In this document: positions 44,064 through 55,620 of the stretch, piece after piece
Layout: each line of letters opens with the position of its first letter
How positions within the stretch are numbered: the stretch's first letter is position 1
DNA from: Tenebrio molitor
Lineage: Eukaryota > Arthropoda > Insecta > Coleoptera > Tenebrionidae
Reading direction: 5' to 3'
Length of the DNA stretch: 64,000 bases
Assembly: GCF_963966145.1 (NCBI RefSeq)
Contig: NC_091046.1
Coordinates: forward strand, 38,812,001 to 38,876,000
Notes under the pieces: generated by a model
Seen by the model: only the letters and a program-made list of their open reading frames with translations
The model's database searches: none
Told to the model about the DNA's origin: nothing
Program-made: the position numbers and the translations under genes

Positions 44064-44970
44064 TGTTCGACACTGTCAGAATTTAAGAATTTTCTCCTGT
44101 GTGAACTAGGGATGGGACATCGAACACAAACATCGATGCTCAATATCGGTGTTGACATCGATAGCGACCATCGATGGGTAGGAAACATCGAACAAAAAAC
44201 ATCGATATTTTGAAACATCGATGGTATTAAAAATTGGGGCGAAAATAGTCATTTGAACATATTAAATTAATAAGTTGATAAAAAACATGTTTATTCACTA
44301 TTTAAAGTTCAAAACTAAAATATCAAAAAATTAAAATTAGGTAGGTATCCAACTAGAATTACGAAAATTATAGATTCCAAAAACTTTTATCAATAGATAG
44401 ATAGAAAAATAATAACATTGACAACAAGAAGTGTTTCACTTCTGTTCTATTCACTTTCAACTCAGGCTCAGAATCAGAGAGACTCAGAATGAAACGCAAA
44501 AGCAAATACGATGGCAGCGCCGCAGCGGAAAGTGGAAACTGATCAACCGATCCCGATCTGCCAAGTCATGGCCAAATTACACGTGGACTTCCCAGAAGGG
44601 CCATTCACGTCATTTCTTGGAAATTGTATTCCTGTTTTGTTTTTTTTTTTGTCGATGTTCGATGTTTTATTACGAACATCGATAAAATATTGACGTTTGA
44701 AAAAGAATACCATCGATGTCAAAATATCGAAGATTGAACTCAAAACATCGATGTTCGGCTAACATCGATGTATATCGCCCATCCCTAGTGTGAACGGATG
44801 TTGATAAATGTCACAACTCGTATTCAACTCGTTCGTGTGTAAATTGGGCTCTTTATGGCACTCGTGGGCCTTTAAAATGCTCGTTTCACTCGCGTTTTAA
44901 ACTGGCCCACCATGCCATAAAGAGCCCAATTTATACACGAACTCGTTAAATAATATACTATTTTTCAGTT
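44064..44970. repeat. Hairpin-bearing repeat (H4), split by a hAT MITE
   Basis: TTTGTTCGACACTGTCAGAA then TTTAAGAATTTTCTCC starts a repeat also found at 51181 and 56985. After the inserted element it resumes (GTGAACGGATGTTGATAAAT). It ends in a hairpin whose left arm (44826-44860, AACTCGTTCGTGTGTAAATT then GGGCTCTTTATGGCA) pairs nearly perfectly with 44912-44947, with continuing pairing towards the apex. The end is AATAATATACTATTTTT. Confidence 0.8.
44107..44787. mobile_element. hAT-type MITE with ACATCGATG subterminal repeats
   Basis: The ends TAGGGATGGG and CCCATCCCTA are inverted. A perfect 8-bp target duplication GTGTGAAC lies at 44099-44106 and 44788-44795. Many copies of CATCGATG or ATCGAAC in both orientations crowd the terminal 120 bp at each side, as expected of hAT transposase subterminal binding repeats. 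The centre has a stub frame MKRKSKYDGSAAAESGN (44489) then a stop, possibly the start of a lost transposase. Confidence 0.92.
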
Positions 44971-45849
44971 CCGTTATATTTTTAATAATTATTTGAAACC
45001 TGATAGTTAATTTATTTGAAAACAATAGGTGATAGGCAAAAAATATTTACATATTAGGTAATAATATTTGTCTTCACATAACAGCTATAGTGAATCAAAC
45101 CCTGGATTTATGTCGGCCTGTGTAATTCCAGGGTGAAATAAGCTAAGACTTTATAAATCGCAGAATATTTAAAGCCAGAAAAAAACTCGCTTTATTTGGT
45201 TCAATTAGACGAACTTTTGACAGTTCATGTTGATTATGTGCGTAATTAAATAGCCACGAAAGTCTTCGGTACACAGAAGCCCAATTAGCTCGGCTAAAAA
45301 GTACGAATGCTGAAATCCCTATTTAATCCAAAACACTGCAATACCGAGGACTGAATATTTCAGTTTTTAGTAATTAGTGTTGGTTTTAATCCGCTTAATA
45401 GTCTAAAGCTTTGCTATGTAGTTTGGAAAATAAAAGAACGTGATTTTAAGCTCTGCTGGTTTCTTAATTGTTGGCGCAAGAAAATTAGTTGAAAATTGAA
45501 AAAAAAATCGAATTTCGTATAGAATGAAAAAAAGATTATATAGGTGAGTGTACCTACAGTTGTTAATGATGGAAATGTAGGTCTGGAAACGGCGAATTAA
45601 TTAGTTGCTGTGGAATGCCTAATTGGTCATCAAAGAAAATATCGCTGTTTGATTTAGGCTCAAACGTAATATTAGTCTTTATTTAGCCGCACAAATATAG
45701 CAACCCAATTTAGTTTAACAGTTGGAGCAGTTATTTGGTTAGTAAACTAAAACTTGGAAATGAAATGCGTGTAGCTGTCGGTTAGCACCGATACGAAGAT
45801 TTCGCTTTCGTATCATTGCGAGCGAGTGTGTTCTCGACGATCAAAAATA
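44971..45849. other. Probable 3' side of the coiled-coil gene
   Basis: No gene is recognised. TTTATT near 45678-45683 reads AATAAA on the minus strand, about 170 bp past the stop at 45850. Confidence 0.4.
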
Positions 45850-46215
45850 CTAGACCCTCAGGGCCAAGAAATTTCTGAGTAAAGCGGTCAAGTCAAAGGA
45901 GATAAGTAAAGCGATAGCACCAACCTGCTCGAGCAGCCGCAACTTCCTGCGTTGCGAGCGCTCCTCGAACCGGTCCACGCGCTCCCTCAACTCTTCTATC
46001 TCCTCCTTGACTTGCTGCACGGTGTCCAGCTCGTGCTTGATGGCGACCATGTCTCTCTTCACTTCCGACACTTCCGACTGGCAGGACTCCACCGACTTGG
46101 TGAGCTCCTGCAGCTGCGTCCTGATCTCGCAAAGAGCGACCGTCGTCTCCAGATGCCGATCTCCGCGCTGGAGCTCGTCCAATTTGGCGGTCAGGTTCAT
46201 ACTCATCACGCTCAC
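45850..46215 (-). CDS. Coiled-coil protein, C-terminal exon
   Basis: Minus-strand exon after the acceptor TGCAAAAACAG (46218-46216), starting in phase 0 with VSVMSMNLTAKLDELQRGDR. About 95 residues form heptads: TQLQELTKSVESCQSEVSEV, KRDMVAIKHELDTVQQVKEE and IEELRERVDRFEERSQRRKL. The read-through end, LLEQVGAIALLISFDLTALL then RNFLALRV and stop, is hydrophobic enough for a tail anchor, and an AATAAA follows, so I prefer a terminal exon. A GTTGGT donor after LLEQ (45925) is an alternative. Codon use is GC-rich against an AT-rich background, which supports real coding sequence. The gene is not recognised. The exon at 49236-49422 may be upstream, but its phase (2) does not join directly, so an exon would be missing between them. 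Confidence 0.7.
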   Translation of the reverse strand: MSVMSMNLTAKLDELQRGDRHLETTVALCEIRTQLQELTKSVESCQSEVSEVKRDMVAIKHELDTVQQVKEEIEELRERVDRFEERSQRRKLRLLEQVGAIALLISFDLTALLRNFLALRV

Positions 46216-49200
46216 CTGTTTTTGCAGACTGCGGCATAATAGTACGTGGAAAAGAAGTAAAACGTGTCATTAATTCGAACCGTGTAAGAACACTCAACGA
46301 CAAGTCACATGCTAGGTGCTCTCCGTTCTTTGACATGCATGGGGTCCAGGTCACGCCAATCAATAACACGATGCAGGAGGTTGGTTGTCTTCTTCTGATT
46401 AACACAAAACGGCACATTCACAGCCGGTCTTTGCTTAAGTCTCTCTCTCCGAATGAGGGTCTCAAATGCATCATATTTTGATGGGTTGATACTGACTGAC
46501 TGATCGGGTTCTCTCACAACAGAACATCGACTTTTTGTACGATTATTTTGATTACATGGTGCTGATGGTCTAGCATGCAGTAGGTATCGTGCCTATCCAA
46601 AATGTAAACATTTACTGCTGTCGGTAGTCAACTATCAGAACTCTAATCGTCTTGGAGGTAGAGTTTAGGGAAATGATCAATGATGGCATGCAGAAAGTGA
46701 TCTACTCGTGATGTAACGTAATCAAGTTAAGCAGAACACCAACACAAAGACACACACAAAGCAAGGCACCTACTGCAAAAGCTTTATACCTGGGAGGCAA
46801 GGATACCATGGCTGTGTTCCAAACTACAGTGGACACCTCCCCAGGTATCCTTTAACCCTCCGATAATCCCCTTCACTTCTTCTAGAAACTAATCTACACG
46901 CGGTGTTCGACTGCGACGCGGCATCTTGATGACGTTTGACAATCTTCCACCTATAGTTTGGAAACACAGCCCGTCAGGGAGCGTGCTCATAACTTGGTTT
47001 AGGTGCACTAACACATTGCTACTGACCACAGATGATAGCAAGCAAAGTCTAAGATGTACTTGCCAGGAGAATCAAAATTTTGACCAAGCAACAATTGAAT
47101 TCTAGTCCAATGACCTGATTTGTTGTCTTGGAATTTGCGACTGGCTAGGTCCGGATGTGGGACTTCATCCGATTGAGGTCGGTTTCAAGATGAGAATCGT
47201 CAAGACAAGAAATCGGCTGAAAACCATTAATCCAAGTTGGACCAGGGCTGCCAAACTTTCAAGGGAATGACGGAATTATTTATTTCAAATTCCGGAGTGC
47301 ACAAATTTGTTGCCACTAATTCCTACACGATGGGAGGTTTTGTGTCGTCGTTTGCTGCAGAATTACCACCACCTCGACCGGTCTTGAACTGTTATCGACA
47401 CGCGCTAATTAATTATTAATTACTGGATTAATTTTGTATTTAATTTTGCAGCAAACTTATAATCGCACACTCGAAGCACGCCACCAAGGTCGGCTGTCTA
47501 ACAAAAACTACTATCGTAACTTGACCCATTCATTTAACTTGTCAAATGTTACAAATATCATACGTTCACGCGATGAGTTTTTGTTGTGGACTGTGGCCCT
47601 TTTCCACGGTACTTAGTTCGATAAATGTCTAAATAAAATGCATACTAAATCATCTAGCTCTATTTGCTATCACATTTTTGTACAATTACAACCTTCTGTT
47701 TGCTTTATGCATTATTAATATTTACATCTAGACATTTTCTGAACAAACTAAATTATGCACAAGTTCTGCGTGCTTTTAGAACCCACAAAATAATTAATTC
47801 CATATAGTACAAAAAGTTTTGGACATTCTTTCTGTTTTATCCCAAATTAAAAAAAAAACTTAGTTCTAAAGAACACCTGTAAAAAATCTGTTTTAGTTGT
47901 AGTTTTATAAATCAATACTAAAATTAATATTTTAGGCCAGGTTATTAATGCAGTTATTTTAGATAACAAATCGATACTATTCATTTCTGTTTTTTGTTAA
48001 ATAAATACTGTAAAAATAAGTTACTGGTTTGTTTACTGTTTTAGTTTTTGAACAAATTAAAATTAGTGTTTTTGTACAAGCAACTAGAGATGAAAAACAT
48101 ATTTAAATGATTATTTTGTCCTACAAATCGATAACGTCATTTGTTTGTTCATTTTACTTAAATTAGGTTGTTTGTTTGTATGAAAAGTATTTTTGGCATT
48201 CAGTTATTGACTTTTGTTCCCAAGCATAATATGAAAACCAATTGTGCAGAGTTCTAATGGAAATAGTAACAAATCACACACAAATAAAGCTATCTTCTGT
48301 GGTCAGTTAATTTGAAAATATTGTTTCGACCATACACGTAATATTAGTGTGGGTCAAGAAACAACACACAAACAATGGCGAATGATCAAAATCATGAGAT
48401 GATATCGGTTGTGTCAGGTGTAAAAAAAAGAACAGAAATTTATATGTTTATTTTATTGTATAGTAAATCTCTGAACAAAAAATCTGTATAAAAATAAAAG
48501 ATTCAGGTGTTTTGTTTGTTGTCAAGTGAAAATTTGGAGTCGTCACAGAACTTACACAAAGGAAAGGGATGCGATATTACATTCTTGCACATTTTCTTTG
48601 GGTGCCTGTACGAGTCATTTTGATGGAATAGTAATTGGATTATATTTTTATCGTTAAAAATGCATATGGCATATGGGTGACTGGAGAAACTTGTATAACG
48701 TCTTTTTTGATTTTTAATTAAAGTTTCAAACTGGTCGACCTATTTGAGTGGTTGTTTTTCTTTTTGCGAGGATGGAAGAGACAACTTTGGAGTCGTGAAT
48801 TCGAAACCACCACCATTTGTACAGCGTCGACGAAAACTTTTACAACTCGGTAGTGAACAGGTTAGATGTGTTTTAGTGTTGTTGTAGAATATGTTCCCAA
48901 AGCCAATAATAAAAAGTTAGAGGATTTAAAAATATTTGCTCATGCTGGTGCATATAAATGGTGTCGCAGTGTACATACCTATCGATTTCTTTCGTCTATT
49001 TGCCTTGCCAATTACGTAAGCGAATTTGTAAAATCTTTGTGACTCGGAGTTTTCCGTTTATGTTTGCACACCTTTCCTTTATGCTGTCGATATTACGGAT
49101 ATCAGAAAAAAGTCGTTGACGGGTTAAAAAAAAGGGACCGGGAGAAACGAAGTGAGTGATGTCGGTGGAATGCGTAGGTAAGAAGTAGATAAGTGGTATG

Positions 49201-49235
49201 TAGATAGTATGGTAAGTGTATGCGTTAGGGTGTAC
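46216..49235. other. Probable intron DNA of the coiled-coil gene
   Basis: No repeat border is seen. On the minus strand a segment near 47215-47133 follows TTTTCAG and reads ISCLDDSHLETDLNRMKSHI then RT and stop. It could be an alternative last exon or chance. Confidence 0.3.
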
Positions 49236-49422
49236 CTAATAAGCAGCTCTCTGAGAGTGGCTTCATCGTCCTCTTGTATTTCTTTCTTCGTCTCATCACG
49301 CGCTGTTCGCGGGCGCGTCGGGGTGTGCGCAGGGCGGCCGCGGGCGGTCAGCTTGAGCGTCTCCCTTGCTTCGGACTCCGCATCGGAGCCCAGATCATGT
49401 TCCTCCACCTCGACTACCTCCG
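49236..49422 (-). CDS. Acidic, disordered internal exon (unrecognised gene)
   Basis: Minus-strand exon of 187 bp between TTTTCAGTTTCAG and GTACACC, phase 1 in and 2 out. It encodes EVVEVEEHDLGSDAESEARE, TLKLTARGRPAHTPTRPRTA, RDETKKEIQEDDEATLRELL and IR. It is acidic at both ends with a basic Pro/Thr/Arg stretch between (a possible phosphorylation-rich linker). A GC content far above the surroundings and clean splice sites support coding. It lies on the same strand as the coiled-coil exon 3 kb downstream, and both may belong to one large gene. The family is not recognised. Confidence 0.6.
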
Positions 49423-50944
49423 CTGAAACTGAAAACGACGCCCATCATTATGCAACTCATGCACGCACAGACATGCACAAACTGAGACCTCCAACTTTTC
49501 TGCTGGATAAATCGGACGGCCCACCCCTTCGACCTCGATGGATTATTAAAAATCCACACTTGTACATACCGGCTTAGATCAATAGAGCGACTGGTAACAG
49601 TCCCGAGCCCTACAAAAATTTCCTCTCGGCCCGTACCACGGATCTGGGAGAAGTCGACCGGACATTTCGCTTTCGGGGGACGGGAACCGGTGCCGTTGCA
49701 CCCCGGAACTGTTTTAATTTGGCGGTGGCGTTCGAGGCACGCCGAAAAAATGTTTACGGCACCCATGGCCCTACGCCCACTCTGCGGAATGAGCAATAAA
49801 CGCGATTCCCACGGCGATGGCGCTAATGCTTATCGGATGGTAGATAACGGTGTGCACCTGGGTTCGATTCCCGAAGGCCCCGCTCGCCGACTGATTAATG
49901 GAGCCAAGTTTCTAGACCACCGTAATGATAATTAATATATAAAGTTCGGGGGGTCAGTTATGGCCACTTGGCGAGGGGGGTGGACCGCCGCACTCGCTTG
50001 TTACCGACCGAAATCCGATGCCGGTAGCAAATATTGGAACTAACACTTAATCGGAACAGATTGCCGACCGCACCGCCAATAATAAAACCTTAATCGAGAT
50101 TAAACGTCAAAAAAGAGGACTCAACCGACGCCGATTTATCTCGCCACGGAATTATAATTATACGGGCAGATCGTATCGGCCCGTTTTGTTGTGCGTGTCT
50201 AACAACAAATTGAAAAGAGGTTTTTGCCGGAAAGGGTAGGGCTAAAAATCGCCTTTTTACGCTCGATCGGATTAAATGCAACATTCTGGCCGGACGCTGA
50301 AGGCTGTGCAACTTCGAGAACCACCCGAAGAAGGTATTCTGTCCTAATTTTTCATCATCACCGTTAACAAGAAGCACTCTGGATTGTTCGTTGTCCAGAT
50401 TATACATATTCAGTTCCTTAGAATTAATATTTGGTAATTTGTGAATTACCCTAATATTGCTCTCTACATCTACCGCGCGATCAAGAGATCGTGTCAGCCC
50501 TGAGGATAAAGCCGCAAGTCTTTTCCGATTGATGTGCTAAATTGTGGCATCTAAAGTTAAGTCACTTCAAAAAAAAAAATGTAAACCAAGCATTAACGTC
50601 AAGTCAATATTGATCACAATTTCAAATGATTGACTTTTCTCTTGTCAAAAATATGGCACATTCTACGGTTCAAAAATTTAGATTCGTCTCCTTTGCTTCT
50701 GAGGGATTGTTCGTGGGCCAAATTGCTTTGCAGAAACTTTTTCAATTTTTCCTCCTTGCAATTTCTCATTCAGTGGTCCATTTTTCGGTATTTAATATTT
50801 TGCAATGATGAGTCTGACAGTAACAGTCAGTGACAATGGTTAACAGTAGTAGTGAAAAATAAGGTTATCCATCCTATTGCTTGCTTTACAACTTTATGTC
50901 ACTCAACTGATTTTGACGACCAAAGTAATTTGTCCCCAATAGTA
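49423..50944. other. GC-rich island then AT-rich DNA
   Basis: 49.5-50.4 kb is clearly GC-richer than the window. It contains TATATAAAG (49936-49944) and TCAGT (49953-49957), but the spacing is too short for a standard core promoter. No gene is supported. Confidence 0.35.
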
Positions 50945-51621
50945 TAATCTGTTTCAAAATCAAAAATGCACCAACACTGCATTCTACCTCGAAAATACAA
51001 CCGACAACGTCGCCAACTTTTTTTTTAGTGTTTGCAAGCGTCAGAAAAAAGTGGGGTTATGGAAGAAAACTATTGACAGTCATTTAGGTCGTAATTCGTC
51101 GTGTTTTTTTGTTCTCTTTTTATTATATCACTCAAAAGTTATGATATGGTAGCTACCACCTTTTTGTACATAATAATTTTTTTTGTTCGACACTGTCAGA
51201 ATTTGAGAATTTTCTCCTATGTGAACGGATTTTGATAAATGTCACAACTTGTCAAAACGAAACGTCAAGCTAATTTTAAAGGTTTTAAGCGATTTGGAGC
51301 CTTTAAGGGGCTCGTCAAACAAAAAAACGTTGTATTCAACTCGTTCGTGTGTAAATTGGGCCTTTTTTGGCACTCGTGGGCCTTTAAAACGCTCGTTTCA
51401 CTCGCCTTTTAAAATGGCTCACGCCTGCCAAAAAAGGCCCATTTTACACACAAACTCGTCAAATAAACTACTATTTTGTGTTACGTAAATAAACTCAACA
51501 GTTTAATGTCAAATTTTGGCGGTTGGGCCAACCCAAAAAAAACGAAACTTATTCTAGGGATTTCTTTTTTTCTGCCAACATAATTCAACAGGTGGTGGAT
51601 TTTTGATTTTGAAACAGATTA
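50945..51621. mobile_element. TA-flanked element enclosing the hairpin repeat
   Basis: TAATCTGTTTCAAAATCAAA then AAT at the left faces its inverse (TTTGATTTTGAAACAGATTA) at the right, TA on both sides. It encloses the 51181-51475 repeat with hairpin H5. A block near 50970 (CCAACACTGCATTCTACC) recurs at about 40757. Confidence 0.7.
51181..51475. repeat. Hairpin-bearing repeat, filled copy (H5)
   Basis: It starts TTTGTTCGACACTGTCAGAA and runs through GCGATTTGGAGCCTTTAAGG and AACGTTGTATTCAACTCG. A hairpin at 51338-51461 follows (left arm TCGTGTGTAAATTGGGCCTT then TTTTGGCA pairs with the inverse of TGCCAAAAAAGGCCCATTTT then ACACACAA). It ends AAATAAACTACTATTTTG. The copy at 56985 is nearly identical up to AACTCG but lacks the hairpin. 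Confidence 0.88.
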
Positions 51622-52899
51622 TACGAACGACAGCCTTTACAATTCATTTTTTGACGTTAACTTCAATTTTTGGTCAGATTCTTGATAGAAATTTCGTTCT
51701 AACTTGAACTTGAAGGCTGTACAAATGTTTTCATGAAACGTCAACGAACGTCTCAACCTCACTTTCTCGCATTTGTCCCCAGTATTTTTTTTTAATTTCT
51801 GTTGTATTTCATTTGGCAGTTATTTGACAATTATATCACTGACATTTCCAAGGCTGACTCGATTATAAATTTTCTTGATCACACGATACATTGATGTATC
51901 GGGTGTTTAAATAAAAAGTTGATCAAGATTGTCACAAATTATGTTTATTTCCCGTAAGTTGCAGCTCGTGAAACCTTGTAATTGTTAATATTGTCAAGTT
52001 TAACCTTCAATTTGGGTGTCCTTGCTGTTTATTTTGTGATCATTTTTTTTAAAACAGCTTATTTTCAAAACTATTACAAAAAAAGTTTATTCATGTCAGC
52101 AGAAGACATTTATGACAGTGTTAATGGTTTTTCATACAATTTTTCAAAGCACTCTTGAACAGATTTTTATTTAGACACTCGATATTTTAAATTAAAGATT
52201 GAATAAAACATATCTGCCAGTAAGGTAAGAGGTAAGATGTACAGGAATAGTAATGGTATGTGTAACCAAAAATGCATTCGAGGAATTTTCGTTGATTTTC
52301 AAAAAGTAAGAATATCTTGGTTTTGAAGATACAAAATTTTATATCAGAAGCCACCAGAACGAGTAAATACATAATCAAATAGCTTTAGAAAATTGTCTTA
52401 TATTTTTTCCAAAAATTTTGGTGAAGGTTAATTTTAAGGTTTTATTTACATATATTGTAAACACCTTTGTAAAGTGACAAAAATCTATATCAATTGAGCA
52501 AAAAACTCACAAAGAAACAAAAGTAACAAAAGACTAGATAGCCCAATGCAACGAGGATTTAAAACTTCGTGGTCAAGGGAGTCTTTTTTACAAATGCGGA
52601 TCGCCTTTTTAGATGGTATGCTCTCCTTGGTAGGTACGCTTTGACATTTCGTTCAGATACATAACCTCACTTTGATCACATCTCCATTTGTTGTGATAAA
52701 ATACGAATTGAAGTTCTTGGCTCGTTTTTTACGACATATTTCCTTAACCCTGTCAACGGCTTCGGAAGTACTTTTGATGGTAGTCCATCTCCACATTTTG
52801 GTCCTACACTTCATGTTTTACAAAATATCAGACGACTGATGAAGCTAGGCTACTTTAACGGCAATAAAAGCAAGGACTACTTGACATCTTGACAATGTA
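51622..52899. other. Intergenic or intronic, nothing recognised
   Basis: AT-rich. No supported exon or element border. Confidence 0.35.
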
Positions 52900-53115
52900 C
52901 AGTGGCGGCCATTAATTTGGAAACACCAAGATTTTTCTATTGTAAATTGTTTGTCATTTTGACAATGTTATTGACATATCAATTTCGGCTGCGACAGTCT
53001 GTTGAATGCGCTCAACGATGACATGAGTTCATGACATAACGCTTACACTATCAAATATTAGAAATATCCAGTAAACTAGATTAGGCCGGTGTTTCCAAAT
53101 TAATGGCCGCCAGTG
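52900..53115. mobile_element. TA-flanked MITE, 216 bp
   Basis: CAGTGGCGGCCATTAATTTG then GAAACACC at the left is inverted at the right (CACTGGCGGCCATTAATTTG in reverse complement). TA lies on both sides (52898-52899 and 53116-53117). The ends resemble hAT ends but the TA target suggests Tc1/mariner. Confidence 0.88.
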
Positions 53116-54791
53116 TATGTATATTTTTGAACACACGATAATTAATTTCGTTAAGATCACAACAAAATAATATGATTTCAAATGCTATTTGTGAATTTTT
53201 TAGAAGTAAGAATTCAAGAATATCACACGTTAATCTCAATGAAAACCATTTTGTTATTAAACTTTAATTTATTTTCTTGCTGATAAGTTTGTTTATACAT
53301 ATTTTATCCTCTTTCACAAATGTGAAGTCCATTAATGGCACGAAAAACAAGTTTTTATTGACACACAATTAAAAATTGGTAGCGGCTCTGGTATAAACTT
53401 CTCAAACTGAATAAATTTTGTTTTCGGAATATCTTTTAGTGGAAAGTTAAAATTAAAATCTCTGCTTATCGAGCACTTTTTATATTTTTTGCAGACTATA
53501 GGGTCAACTTAGCTGTCGACTGCGAAGTTTTTCGGAAGTTTCCAGTAACGACCAATAAACTTCTTTCATTTCGAGCAATGAAAATAAATGACACTACTGA
53601 AAAATAACAATTTTTCCTGATTAAATATGCCGAGACGTTTTAATACAAATTCCTGTCAAGTTTTTTAAATACACGTAACTAATATCATACAATATCTGTA
53701 TGCAACAACAGTTTGCGAGGATTAAAACTCGACTGAGCTGCTTAATACTCGGCTTATCATTTTGGAAAGTTTGAATTTATTATAATAATTTATCGACAAA
53801 CACATTGTAGATTCTATTTCGGTGACCCGACTCAAGGGTTTATCTAGTGATCGGTAATAGCCGGATTTTAATTTATAATTGGAGATGTGTGTGTGTGTGT
53901 TAAAAAGTAGAACACGTAAACATTTCACCTCAAAAACTTTAAATAAAATGTTGCCTGAAGAATACAAGCTGAAGGCAAATTGTTATACTCGCATTATAGT
54001 GGTCTGGTTTATTCACGAGGTGCCTTAAGCCCTATCCATTATATAATGTTATTCCTAGTAAAACTTTGTAACTTTCTGAAGCCATTTGCAACGCCGTAAG
54101 TAGTGAAGCTAATTACAGTTTAAACTAAATTACGACGTTTTTATCCTAAAACTTAAAACTTAATTTTGCATTGTTTCTGATCTGACACACGACGATAATA
54201 CCTTTCGGTGATAATCAATTAACACATTTATTCAAGAGCTGTTTAATAATTCAACTCTTAAGTATGGAGGCGGCGATATAATATAGAAAAGTAGCCAGAG
54301 AAACTGAAAACAAGTCTAAACACAACGAGAGAAATGGAAAAGTAGTGATACATTTAAAAAGCTAGTAGAAAGATTGTAATAATAGACATTCAAAAGGAAA
54401 ACAATGAGAAAGTGGAAATGAAGAAAATATAAGCGATTTAGCACATGTGATGCGATTGTGCGCTAGAAATATAAAAACGTATTCTAAAACTGTTCAGCTT
54501 TTCGTCGACGAAGTTATGAAAAAGAAATGTCTGAATGCTGAGGACTGTAAAATATTTTTGGTTTTGGGGAACATATTATCAATAATGGATAAGTTTGTAA
54601 CAGCAGTGTTTGTATTGTGAGTAGTCTTTTTCTGTATTTGGTTTGATTTTTGTGTTAACCGAAGGAAGACCTCGTACTGACAACTCCTCCAAACTTCACT
54701 AGGGAAGGAATAGTGTATAAATAGGCCGACTGAAGCGGACATATTTCTCGTGGTTTGCAGTTTTGCACTGTCGACAAATACTTCTAGTTAC
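53116..54791. other. Intronic or intergenic, one TATA-like box
   Basis: TATAAATAGG at 54715-54724 on the plus strand is a strong TATA match, but no plus-strand gene with an ATG follows. A short TG microsatellite lies at about 53886-53900. Confidence 0.35.
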
Positions 54792-54953
54792 CTGTATGTT
54801 GGGAGCCGGTAGTGGTGGTGAGGGTGTCGACGGACTCGCTGGCGGCCGGAGTGGTAACCACTGGATGTTGATGGTCGTGTCGGTGGTGCGGGCCGGCCGA
54901 CTGTCTCATCGGTACTTGGCGCCCCGCCGGACTGCCGCCCGTGATCTACGGAG
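54792..54953 (-). CDS. Low-complexity exon candidate
   Basis: Minus-strand stretch of 162 bp between acceptor GGCGGTGTACACAG and donor GTAACT, phase 2 in and 2 out. The open frame gives SVDHGRQSGGAPSTDETVGR, PAPPTRPSTSSGYHSGRQRV, RRHPHHHYRLPTYR: disordered, Ser/Pro/His/Arg-rich, with no domain. High GC and splice sites favour a real exon, perhaps of the same minus-strand gene as the 49.2-kb exon. The phases do not join directly, so either an exon lies between or they are separate genes. Confidence 0.4.
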
Positions 54954-55452
54954 CTGTGTACACCGCCACCGGTTAGTAAAAAGCACAACAAACACACACC
55001 ATACATGATGGCATTACGACTACAAGAAATGCTAAGCGCAAAAACAACACGACACGAACGCGAAGTCTGAAATCCCGAAAATGGTATGTTGACTTGGATT
55101 AGTTAGTGGTTGCTTTTTACCGTTAGTTACCACAATCGCAAATATGTATTACATACTAAGTAAAACTTAAGATTATTAAAATTAAGACGATCAGAAAATG
55201 AGAGACCTCTTGAAACAAAAACAAAAAAATAGGACTTGTTTCATTTCTGCTTATAAGAACGTAACATCTCACCCACGACTAAAAACTAACAAACGTAGAA
55301 ACATACTAAATTGGACTAGCTTCCTCAAAATAGAAACAAAAAGTGCATCTATTAATGTTTTTCTTCAAACGTCCGTAAAATATAACATTGCACTGCTGCA
55401 TTGATAATGCTAAAGTGTCGCTTCATTGTCATGGCATCTAACGAGCTGCCCA

Positions 55453-55510
55453 GCGTCCGTGAAGTTATTATCTCCGCTGAGGGCGTCCGTGAAGTTATTA
55501 TCTCCGCTGA
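55453..55510 (+). repeat. Tandem duplication of a 28-bp unit
   Basis: GCGTCCGTGAAGTTATTATC then TCCGCTGA occurs at 55453-55480 and again at 55483-55510, identical, separated by GG. Confidence 0.9.
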
Positions 55511-55551
55511 TGAGCGGCTGTAAAGTAAACTAGCTAAATCATTTGAAATTC

Positions 55552-55620
55552 CTACCTGGTTTCTTAACATGTCTTAAATAATTTGTTATGAAGGTTTGAA
55601 GAAAAAATAGTATGTTATTT
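55552..55620. repeat. Flank repeat without hairpin (empty partner of H3)
   Basis: CCTACCTGGTTTCTTAACAT then GTCTTAAATAATTTGTTATG and GGTTTGAAGAAAAAATAGTA matches 1296-1350, but no hairpin follows. Confidence 0.7.

Noticed and set aside
45893..46417. 174-codon minus-strand frame
   Set aside because: It is a different frame of the coiled-coil exon, Arg/Ala-rich as expected for a shadow; the heptad frame is clearly the coding one.
49857..49880. B-box-like GGTTCGATTCCCG, a possible tRNA
   Set aside because: No matching acceptor stem, D-arm or anticodon arm about 50-60 bp upstream.
54763..55008. 81-codon plus-strand frame after a good TATA box
   Set aside because: No ATG at its start; it is the antisense of the 54.8-kb exon candidate.
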